Assembly: GCF_022447245.1 (NCBI RefSeq)
Contig: NZ_JAKVBC010000003.1
Location: 124,001 to 188,000 of the forward strand
Direction of reading: 5' to 3'
DNA: 64,000 nt
Source of the DNA: Kordia sp.
Lineage (GTDB): Bacteria > Bacteroidota > Bacteroidia > Flavobacteriales > Flavobacteriaceae
Below the pieces are notes generated by a model. That model was not told the DNA's origin. It saw only the letters and a program-made list of their open reading frames with translations, and searched no databases. Shown one piece after another: positions 28,280-36,702 of this stretch; position 1 is the stretch's first letter, and the number at the start of each line of letters is the position of its first letter. The translations under genes and the position numbers were made by a program.

Positions 28280-28945
28280 TTACGATTTAGTTTTGTACTC
28301 AACTTTTTGATCTGGAATCATATAAATACCTTGCAAATGCACTTGTCTTTCTTTTAAGTTTTGTGCAATCCATTCGGTATTGAGTTCCATTTTTTCAAAA
28401 TCTTTCCAAATTCGTGTATCCTTAGCACAGCTGTACTTTCTACATACTTTCGGTCTATCGTTATAAATAGAGCAGCATTGTTTGTTTTCATCTAAATGTG
28501 TACAATAGCCAGTTGATTTTTGTCGGATGTAATACGGTTGTCCTAAATCCCACTTTGGCTTTCCACTTTCAATTTCATCTACAGACAACGCAAAGTTGAG
28601 TTTACAGCATACACCTTTACAAATGTGCATGCGCTCGTCGCAATTTACAGGTACAAAATCGTCTATTGCTGTTTCTTTTCCATCCACTCTGATCGCAATT
28701 CCTGCATGAAAATGTTCATGGCGTTCTACCGTTTCTTTCCGTACTTTTTGAACGACTTGTTCTAGTTTTTCTTTTTGAACTTTTCCATCGTCAATCAACG
28801 TAACAATCAAACCATATAAAAACGATTCTATTTCATTAATACGTTCTGCTTGCTGACTCAACGAACTATGCGTAAAATACCCTGAACGCTCCAATTGACG
28901 TTCCAATTCTTGTACAATTTTAATATCTTGGTTAAATGCGTCCAT
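28280..28945 (-). CDS. YkgJ-family cysteine-cluster protein
   Basis: 221 residues. The central part has the metal-binding cysteine array of the YkgJ/UPF0153 group: CDERMHICKGVCCKLNFALS, then TGYCTHLDENKQCCSIYNDRPKVCRKYSCAKD, i.e. CxxxxxxCxxxCC...C...CC...C...C. Members are proposed to bind zinc or an Fe-S cluster; role uncertain. The N-terminal 60 residues form a charged helical extension (VQELERQLERSGYFTHSSLSQQAERI) unusual for the shortest family members. It ends directly against the convergent ATP-grasp gene and is 10 bp downstream of the lipoprotein gene at 29633, with which it likely forms an operon. Confidence 0.85.
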   Translation of the reverse strand: MDAFNQDIKIVQELERQLERSGYFTHSSLSQQAERINEIESFLYGLIVTLIDDGKVQKEKLEQVVQKVRKETVERHEHFHAGIAIRVDGKETAIDDFVPVNCDERMHICKGVCCKLNFALSVDEIESGKPKWDLGQPYYIRQKSTGYCTHLDENKQCCSIYNDRPKVCRKYSCAKDTRIWKDFEKMELNTEWIAQNLKERQVHLQGIYMIPDQKVEYKTKS

Positions 28946-28955
28946 TATTCTGTAT

Positions 28956-29633
28956 TTATTCTTTTTCTAAAATTCCTTTCAAACGTTCAATTTCCGCATC
29001 TCTTTTATCAAAATCTTGATAAAAAGTGATGGAAATATTTTTAATTTTTGAGATGTAGAATGCTGCGAAGTCTTTTACTCGGTATTGATAATCATTGCCA
29101 ATCATAGCGCTTTTACTACCTTCATATTCAATAGCAGCATCTTCATTCAATAGTTTCAGTAATGCAGTCATAGATTCTTCCCCAAAAACAAAAAATCGAC
29201 TACCCAATACACCTGCATCATCATCCTCATAGAGAAATCCCCAAGAATTACCAGATAAGCCTACACTATTATTATTTTCACGACTTGTAAGTGTCAAACA
29301 AGAAGCATAGCTATGGGCAATTGATTGATAATACTGTTTAGGTATATGTATTTTTTGGAGGAATAATAACTCGGCTATCTTAAGCTTGGTGAGATCATGA
29401 ACAGTATCTATTTCTAAAATATGAAACAAAGATTCTTCATTTTTGCCTTCATTCCACAACTCCTTTATCAGTTCTTCATTTTCTGTCAAAAACAAATCAC
29501 TGTAACTATTTTTTTCTATTTCCTCTATTAAATTTTTATCTGATGCTGACATGCTTTTTTGATTGTTATTTTTTGCACATGAGCTAATGAAAATCAGTAA
29601 CAGTGCTATTATATTTACTTTAATTCTCCTCAT
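28956..29633 (-). CDS. Hypothetical lipoprotein next to the DUF4157 gene
   Basis: 225 residues. MRRIKVNIIALLLIFISSC is an SPII signal with Cys19. The mature part is acidic and helical, with EEIEKNSYSDLFLTENEELIKELWNEGKNEESLFHILEI and a C-terminal coiled helix. A segment in the middle, VGLSGNSWGFLYEDDDAGVLGSRFFVFGEESMTALLKLL, looks like a globular domain. No family recognised. It lies 55 bp downstream of the DUF4157 gene in the same direction. A toxin-adjacent lipoprotein could be its immunity partner or a surface adaptor; this is inference from position only. Confidence 0.6.
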   Translation of the reverse strand: MRRIKVNIIALLLIFISSCAKNNNQKSMSASDKNLIEEIEKNSYSDLFLTENEELIKELWNEGKNEESLFHILEIDTVHDLTKLKIAELLFLQKIHIPKQYYQSIAHSYASCLTLTSRENNNSVGLSGNSWGFLYEDDDAGVLGSRFFVFGEESMTALLKLLNEDAAIEYEGSKSAMIGNDYQYRVKDFAAFYISKIKNISITFYQDFDKRDAEIERLKGILEKE

Positions 29634-29688
29634 TATCTAAATAAACAATATTTAAAATTAAAAGAAAAGTATTGCATTATCATAACAA

Positions 29689-31269
29689 TTATCGAACATA
29701 ACTTGCATCTTTGTTTACTAATTCTTTAGAAACATATCCTCTGATCAAATCTCCTGTCATGAATGCCGCTCTTCCATGTCTATTAAATATTAATCCTGCC
29801 TGTGTGGTACTCAATTGGACATGCAACCAATTTGATGAATCGTCTAAAACGGTCAATGAAGTTCCTGTTGGTAAATCTGCTAAAATTTGTGATGCTGCTG
29901 ACTGTCCTGATCTTAAAGCTGCTAATGACGTATTATGTATCGTACCTGTCCATACTGCTGGTAATTGGATATTATCTTTTCCTGCTGTTTTATCGGCATT
30001 CCATACTTGCGCAGCTTTCATAAAAGTTGAAGTTGGTACCGCTTTCGATTTTACTTTAAAAGGAAGTCTTGTAAATACACCTTTAGCATCTGTTCGCCAG
30101 CCCCATTCTACAGATCCATAATACATTCCTTCCTGATTTCCATCAATAGCTAATGCTGCTGTTTCAAATAACTGTTCGGCATTAGTTCCCCTAGCTGTCA
30201 ACTTTGGTGCATCGTGTAATTCTGCATCTTTTGATTTCCATACCTTCCCAGATTTGTAACGATAGCCATGTTCTCCCCAGCCTTTGTAATTTAATCCAGA
30301 ATAACTGGAAGCAGCAATCTCGGCTGCAGTTAGTTTCTTAACAGGGCTAGGCGTTCCTGCTTGTGCTAGTTCTGTATCTTTATCTGAAATTTTTCCTGTA
30401 GCATACAGCGGATTTCTATATCCTGCACCTGAATGTTGATCGATATGCATTCCTTGATCTGTACCCAATGTAGGAGAACTAATAGGTTGTGCATCTCCAC
30501 TAGTAATAGATCTTGTTCCTACAGTAGGATTTATATTTATTGGCTTCCCTCCACTTTTAATAGAACGAACTGTTTGTGTAAGCCCAATAAGTTTGGCATC
30601 TACATTATTGCCTGGCACAAATTTCATATACATATCTACTCCTACTTCTTTTCCTGCCGAATTTTTTAACGTTGTGTATGATTCATCCTTAAATTCTCCA
30701 TAATCAGTAGCTACCATCTGCACCACATTACTCTTAGCCTGCGCAGTTCTTACCGAGTTTCGCATTTCCAAGCTTGCTGAACGGTATTTTGAAATGGCTT
30801 CTCCTTTAGCTGCTTTGCGTCCAAAAGCATCTGCTTCGCTTTCCAAACTTTTATCGTCATTCACCATGACTCCTTTTTGCAATACTTTGGTCGGTTTTAC
30901 TACGCCTGCTCGCTGTTGTGCAATATGTGTAAACTCATGACCAATTAAATTTTGACCCGAAGTAGATTCTGGATTAAATTCACCTGGTGCAAAATGAATT
31001 TGTTCGTTCTGTGTATAAGCACGTGCATTCATTTGAACCGCTTTCTGAGAATCTTTATGAATTCCTACATCAGAAAAATCTTGTCCAAACGAATTTTCCA
31101 TATTGGATTGTAATTTGTTTGGCAAGCTATTATTTCTTTTTCCAGCTGTGGAAGGTGGCGAAAACTTTGTAGTATCACCAACAGGTTTTATAAAAGAACC
31201 TTTATCCTTTTTTTGAATGATATTTTTAGTGCCTTTATCCTGTTGATTCGGTTGTTTTTCTGTTTTCAT
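29689..31269 (-). CDS. DUF4157 protein (contractile-injection-system-associated, metallopeptidase-like) with C-terminal SH3-like domain
   Basis: 526 residues. The start is basic and polar (MKTEKQPNQQDKGTKN...). DUF4157 spans about residues 45-150: LPNKLQSNMENSFGQDFSDVGIH, QMNARAYTQNEQIHFAPGEFNP, then the zinc motif HEFTH at 111-115 in LIGHEFTHIAQQ, and ESEADAFGRKAA with the third-ligand-like Glu. DUF4157 proteins are linked in the literature to extracellular contractile injection systems as effectors or loading factors. The middle (residues about 190-440) has no recognised family, with repetitive GTDQGMHIDQHSGAGYRNPLYATGK and WGEHGYRYKSGKVWKSKDAELHD segments. The end resembles an SH3 fold (TSLTVLDDSSNWLHVQL..., GYVSKELV). 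Confidence 0.82.
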   Translation of the reverse strand: MKTEKQPNQQDKGTKNIIQKKDKGSFIKPVGDTTKFSPPSTAGKRNNSLPNKLQSNMENSFGQDFSDVGIHKDSQKAVQMNARAYTQNEQIHFAPGEFNPESTSGQNLIGHEFTHIAQQRAGVVKPTKVLQKGVMVNDDKSLESEADAFGRKAAKGEAISKYRSASLEMRNSVRTAQAKSNVVQMVATDYGEFKDESYTTLKNSAGKEVGVDMYMKFVPGNNVDAKLIGLTQTVRSIKSGGKPININPTVGTRSITSGDAQPISSPTLGTDQGMHIDQHSGAGYRNPLYATGKISDKDTELAQAGTPSPVKKLTAAEIAASSYSGLNYKGWGEHGYRYKSGKVWKSKDAELHDAPKLTARGTNAEQLFETAALAIDGNQEGMYYGSVEWGWRTDAKGVFTRLPFKVKSKAVPTSTFMKAAQVWNADKTAGKDNIQLPAVWTGTIHNTSLAALRSGQSAASQILADLPTGTSLTVLDDSSNWLHVQLSTTQAGLIFNRHGRAAFMTGDLIRGYVSKELVNKDASYVR

Positions 31270-31302
31270 TTTCTAAATTTATTAACTAACTATTGCAGTA
31301 TT

Positions 31303-31407
31303 TTAGTGACAAACACACTTCGTTCCCTTTCGTTGTATGAGTTGAGCTATTTCTTCTGTCGCATCAGACTGCTTCTCCACTTTCACACTTAATTTTCTTA
31401 GGTGATT
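31303..31407 (-). pseudogene. Short coding remnant upstream of the DUF4157 gene
   Basis: A 34-codon open stretch without a start: HLRKLSVKVEKQSDATEEI, AQLIQRKGTKCVCH, ending at TAA (31305-31303). It has protein-like composition and ends in a Cys-rich tail, but an in-frame stop lies just upstream. It may be the end of a small gene that stood in front of the DUF4157 gene. Low confidence. Confidence 0.3.
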
Positions 31408-31559
31408 TTACATGCATTAATTACGATTACAAAGTAGCTATTAATCAAAAAATAGCATAGGGGAAAAACACTGTATTTCCTATCTTTTCTTTACTATTCA
31501 TGAAATATTCACGTACTTTAGGTACTAAAAGTGACAAAATCTCTAAAAATTGATTCATT

Positions 31560-33959
31560 GTGATTAAAGTAGATCGAAATAAAATACCAAAGCCAGATTT
31601 CTTTTCCTCCAAAGAATATGAACAGCTACAACAAGAAATAAATGATTTTTATAGTTTACATAAAAATTCGCGTGCGCAACGTACGTTTAGTGTAGGTTAT
31701 ATACCAAGCGAAGTTTCTGATACACTGGCAGAACTTTTTGATCATAAATGTGCGATGTGTGAATCTACCCTACGAAGAGGAAAACCAGGGTATGAAAGCT
31801 ATTTGCAACGTTTTCGTCCTAGCAGCTATACTCAAGGGTTTGATAGTAAAGAAATATCAGAAGATCATTATTGGTGGCTTACTTATGAATGGGAAAATTT
31901 ATATATGATTTGTCACGCCTGTCAACGTTTTAAATCAAATGTATTTCCTGTAGAAGGTAAACGTGCTGCGATGAAAACACCGTACGTTCAAATTGCAAAA
32001 AAGGAAAATGCTTATTTAATTGATCCTTGCAACGAAGATCCAAATGACTTTTTTGATTTCGATCTAGAAAAGTTTGAAATCATTCCTAAAAGTGCTTCAA
32101 ATTACCCTGATTTTTTACAGAATAGCCAACAGTTTTCAACGCAAATTGAAGCCAATAAACAACGAGCAGAAGCAACCATTCAAATTTTAGGATTGAATCG
32201 TTCCGATTTAATTTATGGACGACAAGCTGTTGCACATAGCATACAAAAAAATGCTGATGATTTATTAAATGGAGCAAAAAATTCACAAGAAATAGCCTTA
32301 GAATGGAATAAAATTTTAAAAGGGAATTCTAATGGAAATCATTTAGCACTATGTACTGCAATTATCAATAAACTTTTAGAAAATCAAGAACTCTATGATA
32401 GAGTTTCTAGCTTAGTAGATTCAAAAGATTCCTATTTTAGTCAAACTCAACAACAGCAACAAATACAGGAGCAAACACCGCCAAGTCCAACTGCTCAACA
32501 AAACATAAATATAAAAGGAAGCTCCAACATCAAAGGAGGTAGCATCTTTGAATCTATATCTTTTCCACTAGAAGAAACGGAAGAAGGCTATACAAGAGAT
32601 AAAACAAAACCTCCAAAAGTCAAAAAGGCAATTTTTCAACAAAAAGACGATGCTTATTACAAAAGCATTCTCAAAAATGTATATCTCGATCGCATTGAAT
32701 TGAAAAATTTTAAGTGTTTTTCCAACTTAGCACTTCAATTGCCAAGTTATGCGGATGATACTAGCGAAGAACCTTGGTTGGTTTTTTTAGGTGAAAATGG
32801 TGTTGGAAAAAGTTCTGTCCTCAAAGCCATTGCAATTGCATTGATGGGACAAGAATATTTGGATGTTCTTGGTATTACGGTAAAAGATGTCTTAAAGTAC
32901 AATACCTATAGCGGATACATTAAAGTATATGGAAAAGGGAATGAAGAAGTGTATAGTGTCACTTTCAGCAAAAAAAAGAATGAAATCAAAGCCAGTATTG
33001 AAAAACCACCAGCGTTTATTATTGGCTATGGTTCTACACGTTTGTTACCGATTGGAAATTTACAACCCGAAAAAGATCATCCGAGTTATTTAAAGATCAA
33101 AAACTTATTTGATCCTTCGGTTTCCTTATCAAGTGCTAAAGAATGGTTCTTAGCTACCAATCGTAAAACCTTCAATCAAGTATCTAAAACGCTGAAAAAC
33201 TTATTGTTGCTAGACGATTTAGATTCCATTAAAAGAAGTCCGAAAAAAGGTGAAATTTATATTAAATACCATCAATCTGGCGATAATATTAATATTGATC
33301 ATTTAAGCGATGGATATAAGTCCATTTTTGCTGTGGCAATTGATATGATTTACACCCTTTCGCAAGAAAACATCGTATACGAATTGGCAGAAGGAATTGT
33401 GTTGATTGATGAAATTGGTACACATTTACATCCACGTTGGAAAATGGAAATTATTGAACGTTTGCGCAATACATTTCCAAAAATTCAATTCATTATTACG
33501 ACACACGAACCTTTGTGTTTACGTGGTTTGAAGGAGAATGAAGTTGTGGTTTTAAAACGTGATGATGAGAATGTAATTATTGCGATTAGTGATTTGCCTG
33601 ATCCAAGCACCTTACGAATTGATCAATTGTTGACTTCGGAATATTTTGGATTGAATAGTACGATGGATTCTAAAACCGAAAAGGAATTTGAACGTTATTA
33701 TGAATTACTAACCATTGAAGAAACCGACAGAACTGAATCTGAAATTAAAGAAATAGAAGCCTTGCAAAAAGTGCTTCCACAGAAAAAACGTTTGGGACAA
33801 GATGCCCGCGAAGACTTGATGTATCACGCTATTGACGAGTTGTTAGCAAAGAAAATGAAGAGTAAAAAACTCAAGATTATTGATGATGATATTAAAGAAA
33901 AAACCATTTTAAAAGTACAAGATATTTGGAAAAATATCTCCGCAAAAAATAAATTATGA
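31560..33959 (+). CDS. HNH-like / AAA ATPase fusion protein (Septu PtuA-like, first gene of a two-gene defence-type module)
   Basis: 799 residues from GTG 31560. Domain 1 (residues about 45-130) is an HNH-type zinc fold: CAMCE (64-68), QRFRP, WENLYMICHACQ with the second CxxC at about 119-122. The family's EHFRP catalytic His is replaced (QRFRP). A Q-rich linker lies at about 298-325. Domain 2 is a SMC/ABC-like ATPase: Walker A GENGVGKSS (about 411-419), signature-like HLSDGYKS (about 580), Walker B LIDEIGTHLHPRW (about 616) and the TTHEP switch. This ATPase matches the PtuA/OLD-like group, and the following gene is a PtuB-like HNH nuclease overlapping by 4 nt. Predicted role: phage-defence sensor/ATPase with an embedded non-catalytic HNH domain. 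Confidence 0.8.
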   Translation: MIKVDRNKIPKPDFFSSKEYEQLQQEINDFYSLHKNSRAQRTFSVGYIPSEVSDTLAELFDHKCAMCESTLRRGKPGYESYLQRFRPSSYTQGFDSKEISEDHYWWLTYEWENLYMICHACQRFKSNVFPVEGKRAAMKTPYVQIAKKENAYLIDPCNEDPNDFFDFDLEKFEIIPKSASNYPDFLQNSQQFSTQIEANKQRAEATIQILGLNRSDLIYGRQAVAHSIQKNADDLLNGAKNSQEIALEWNKILKGNSNGNHLALCTAIINKLLENQELYDRVSSLVDSKDSYFSQTQQQQQIQEQTPPSPTAQQNINIKGSSNIKGGSIFESISFPLEETEEGYTRDKTKPPKVKKAIFQQKDDAYYKSILKNVYLDRIELKNFKCFSNLALQLPSYADDTSEEPWLVFLGENGVGKSSVLKAIAIALMGQEYLDVLGITVKDVLKYNTYSGYIKVYGKGNEEVYSVTFSKKKNEIKASIEKPPAFIIGYGSTRLLPIGNLQPEKDHPSYLKIKNLFDPSVSLSSAKEWFLATNRKTFNQVSKTLKNLLLLDDLDSIKRSPKKGEIYIKYHQSGDNINIDHLSDGYKSIFAVAIDMIYTLSQENIVYELAEGIVLIDEIGTHLHPRWKMEIIERLRNTFPKIQFIITTHEPLCLRGLKENEVVVLKRDDENVIIAISDLPDPSTLRIDQLLTSEYFGLNSTMDSKTEKEFERYYELLTIEETDRTESEIKEIEALQKVLPQKKRLGQDAREDLMYHAIDELLAKKMKSKKLKIIDDDIKEKTILKVQDIWKNISAKNKL

Positions 33960-34849
33960 TTTTCATTGATAGAACTTCGGTTGAAACTCCAGAGATTCTA
34001 AAAGATGGAAGTGAAAAACTGGAGAAAGAATTAAAAGCAGCGATTGAGCATTATACAGATCCTGAAAAGCGAAAAAAGGCTTATAAATTCAAAGTGTATA
34101 GCCACGCAAAAGTAAAAGAAGCTTTGATTGAAATGGGCAAAGGAAAGTGCGCCTATTGCGAAAGTGATATTTTAGCAACGTATGTTGGTGATATTGAACA
34201 TTTTCGCCCAAAAGGAGAAATTGAAGAATTAAAAGCTACTGGCAATTCAAAACCATGTTATTATTGGTTGGCTGCCGATTGGGAGAACTTGTTATTTTCG
34301 TGTAGAAACTGCAATCAGAAATCCAAACAAGTCACAGCTTTTGTTGATGAAGCAAAAAGTATGGGAAAAATGAATCAATTTCCTTTATTTGATGAGTCGA
34401 AACGTGTACGTTCGCATGAGGATGACATAGAAGAAGAAGAAAAAGTACGTTTATTGCTAAATCCGTGTATCGAAAATCCAGAAGACTATTTTAAATATGA
34501 TATTGAGTCAGGCGTAATTCAGCCCAAAAAACAAAAAGAATTTCTAAAACAACGTGCATTATCGTCTATTAAAGTATTTGCATTGCAACGTGTTCCTCTA
34601 GTAATGGAGCGTGAAAAAAGAGCCATTCTTATCAGTGCACAAATGCAACGTGTAGAAGAAGCTTTTGTGAATTATAATGATTTCATTGACGATCCGGAAC
34701 GTTCCGAACGTTTTGCCAAAGTACTCCAACGCGAAATGGAAACTTTACAAAGTTTTTTAGAACCAACTCAAGAATATTTAGGCCTAGCCAGACAAATGAT
34801 TGGGCATTTTATGAAGAAAAACTTTCAAGTGGATATCAATGCTGCTTGA
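33956..34849 (+). CDS. HNH endonuclease (Septu PtuB / TIGR02646-like)
   Basis: 297 residues, ATG 33956 overlapping the upstream stop (ATGA), so the two are translationally coupled. The HNH fold is complete: CAYCESDI (65-68 CxxC), DIEHFRPK with the catalytic His about residue 82, WENLLFSCRNCNQKSK with the second CxxC (115-118) and Asn. A helical C-terminal domain follows (EKRAILISAQMQRVEEAF..., ERFAKVLQREMETLQSFL). This matches the HNH partner of Septu and retron-associated systems. The likely role is DNA (or nucleic acid) cleavage once the ATPase partner is triggered by phage. Note the fused HNH domain in the partner has the same fold without the His. Confidence 0.85.
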   Translation: MIFIDRTSVETPEILKDGSEKLEKELKAAIEHYTDPEKRKKAYKFKVYSHAKVKEALIEMGKGKCAYCESDILATYVGDIEHFRPKGEIEELKATGNSKPCYYWLAADWENLLFSCRNCNQKSKQVTAFVDEAKSMGKMNQFPLFDESKRVRSHEDDIEEEEKVRLLLNPCIENPEDYFKYDIESGVIQPKKQKEFLKQRALSSIKVFALQRVPLVMEREKRAILISAQMQRVEEAFVNYNDFIDDPERSERFAKVLQREMETLQSFLEPTQEYLGLARQMIGHFMKKNFQVDINAA

Positions 34850-35076
34850 CTTCAACTCCGCTCAGTCTGCGCTATGTTTGCAATAAAGTTGGTTATAATT
34901 AAAAAAACATCACTTAGGCTAGGCTCAGTATACTCAATATTTTTTACTAATACATAATACGTAATTACGAATGAAGTGAAGTAATATGTTTCAAAAAAAT
35001 TAGTATTGCATTTATAAAGACTAACGTCGTTAACTCCTTGTAGTGACGTTTCAAAAATTTAATACAAGTTTAAAGA

Positions 35077-36081
35077 TTAATTCATAATCCTTACCATCAA
35101 CTCTTTCAACAAATCACCATTAGATAAATTTGTTGCACCAACTCCTTTACTTTTGACATCCATTTCTCGTAAGGTTGCCACAATACCACTCACTTTTTTC
35201 ATCGGATAGTTGCGTGCCGCTGCTTGGTATTCTTTTACAAAATATGGGTTGATTCGCAATGCAGAAGCTACATTTCGAGGATTTTGATCGCGCAAACCGT
35301 GATATTGTAATAATTGTGAGAAGAAATTAAACAACAAAGAAACGGTAACTACTGTAGGATTGTCTTTTGGATTTTCCGCAAAATAAGTAATGATCCGGAA
35401 TGCCTTTTTTACATCTCTATCGCCAATGGCTTTTCGGAGCTCAAAATTGTTGTAATCTTTGCTAATTCCGATGTTTTCTTCAATAATTTCAGGTGTGATT
35501 TCACTTCCTTTGGGTAAAATCAACTGTAGCTTTTCAAGTTCATTATTGATTTTACTCAGATTCGTTCCTAAAAACTCCACCAACATTTGTGCGGCTTTCG
35601 GTGTAATTTGATACTTTTTCCCTGCTAAGACTCTGCGAATCCAATCGGCAACCTGATTTTCATATAGTTTTTTACTCTCGTAAATAACGCCATTCTTCGC
35701 AGCAGCTTTGTAGATTTTTTTATTCTTAGCAATCTTCTTGTATTTATAACAAATCACTAGCACCGTTGTAGGTTGCGGGTTTTCAAAATAGGTTACTAGC
35801 TTATCAATCGTACGTGATAAATCTTGTGCTTCCTTGACAATCACTACCTGACGTTCTGCCATCATTGGATAGCGTTTTGCATTTGCCACAATATCATCTA
35901 CAGAAACATCGCGTCCATACAATACCATTTGATTGAAGCCTTTTTCTTCTTCTGCCAACACTTTATCTTCAATATATTCCGCAATCTTATCTACATAATA
36001 GGCCTCTTCACCCATTAAAAAATAAATAGGTTTAATATTTCCTTTCTGAATATCTACGACAATCTGTTTAGCTTCTTCCAT
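35077..36081 (-). CDS. holA: DNA polymerase III delta subunit
   Basis: 334 residues. The opening, IKPIYFLMGEEAYYVDKI, and the following clamp-loader AAA+ domain (AKRYPMMAERQVVIVKEAQDL, NPQPTTVLVICYKYKKIAKNKKIYKAAAKNG) match HolA. The C-terminal helical domain is also present (LGTNLSKINNELEKLQLIL, RKAIGDRDVKKAFRIITYFAENPKDNP, SLLFNFFSQLLQYHGL). As usual for delta, the N-terminal domain lacks Walker A. The protein loads the beta sliding clamp. It is divergent from the HsdR_N-type gene at 36142, an arrangement often seen in Bacteroidota. Confidence 0.92.
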   Translation of the reverse strand: MEEAKQIVVDIQKGNIKPIYFLMGEEAYYVDKIAEYIEDKVLAEEEKGFNQMVLYGRDVSVDDIVANAKRYPMMAERQVVIVKEAQDLSRTIDKLVTYFENPQPTTVLVICYKYKKIAKNKKIYKAAAKNGVIYESKKLYENQVADWIRRVLAGKKYQITPKAAQMLVEFLGTNLSKINNELEKLQLILPKGSEITPEIIEENIGISKDYNNFELRKAIGDRDVKKAFRIITYFAENPKDNPTVVTVSLLFNFFSQLLQYHGLRDQNPRNVASALRINPYFVKEYQAAARNYPMKKVSGIVATLREMDVKSKGVGATNLSNGDLLKELMVRIMN

Positions 36082-36106
36082 TCTATCTTACAAATGCGAA
36101 ATTGTA

Positions 36107-36137
36107 TTGGTTTTCGATGCACGAATCCTTAGTTTTG
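36107..36137 (+). promoter_or_regulatory. Bacteroidota-type promoter, possibly giving a leaderless mRNA
   Basis: TTG 36107-36109, 20-nt spacer, TAGTTTTG 36130-36137. It is a full consensus match that ends only 4 nt before ATG 36142, so the transcript would begin at or almost at the start codon. Confidence 0.65.
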
Positions 36138-36141
36138 TGCC

Positions 36142-36591
36142 ATGGAACCCTTGAATTTTCCAAAATATACATTCCGCTTCAAAAATAAGGAAAATAAAAT
36201 CTATATTTTTGATGCTATTCGGAAAAAATTTGTGGTGTTGACTCCTGAAGAATGGGTTCGACAACACACAGTACAATTTCTAATTCAAGAAAAAAACTAT
36301 CCCATAAGCTTGATTAACATTGAGAAAGAACTTATATATAACGATTTAAAAAAACGATACGACATCGTAATTTTTAATTCGGATGGAAGTATTTTTTTGG
36401 TGGCAGAATGTAAACGTAGTAAAGTAAAAATTACGCAGCAAACCTTTGATCAAATTGCACGTTATAACATGATTTTGAATGCAGAATACTTAATGGTCAC
36501 CAACGGATTGCATCATTATTATTGCACGATGAATTATGAGGCACAACAGTATCATTTTTTGAGAGAAATCCCAGATTATACAAATTCCTAA
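36142..36591 (+). CDS. Type I restriction HsdR N-terminal-like domain protein (HSDR_N_2-type)
   Basis: 149 residues. PD-(D/E)xK-like elements: ELIYNDLKKRYDIVIFNSDGSIFLVAECKRSK carries the D...ExK pattern (YDIVIF / AECK), followed by ITQQTFDQIARYNMILNAEYLMVTNGLHHYY. This single-domain 'type I restriction enzyme R protein N terminus' protein is a widespread partner of holA in Bacteroidota genomes, divergent from it as here. Function is not established; nuclease-like fold with the ExK pair kept. A complete promoter sits unusually close to the start codon. Confidence 0.88.
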   Translation: MEPLNFPKYTFRFKNKENKIYIFDAIRKKFVVLTPEEWVRQHTVQFLIQEKNYPISLINIEKELIYNDLKKRYDIVIFNSDGSIFLVAECKRSKVKITQQTFDQIARYNMILNAEYLMVTNGLHHYYCTMNYEAQQYHFLREIPDYTNS

Positions 36592-36610
36592 ATAAAGAAA
36601 AAGCTATTTT

Positions 36611-36631
36611 ATTTAAAATAATTCTAAATAA
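36611..36631 (+). promoter_or_regulatory. Inverted-repeat operator, copy 1 (iron-transport operon)
   Basis: ATTTAAAATNATTCTAAAT (N=A; arms of 9 nt with one mismatch), followed by AA. It lies 25 nt upstream of the TAACTTTG -7 element of the iron ABC operon. The same 21 bp, differing only at the central base, occur at 42825-42845. A Fur-like or other metal-dependent repressor is the natural candidate. Confidence 0.65.
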
Positions 36632-36656
36632 ACTTTCATAAAGAATTATTAGATAG

Positions 36657-36664
36657 TAACTTTG
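36657..36664 (+). promoter_or_regulatory. -7 element of the iron ABC operon
   Basis: TAACTTTG matches TANNTTTG, 38 nt before ATG 36703. The -33 region shows TTT rather than TTG. Confidence 0.55.
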
Positions 36665-36702
36665 CGGAAATTTAATCATTAAGATAATTTAACATACAAT
36701 TG

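Noticed and set aside
29711-30121. Plus-strand ORF of 136 codons opposite the DUF4157 gene
   Set aside because: It is the antisense of a real gene, rich in Cys/Pro from complementary codons, with no promoter or homology features.
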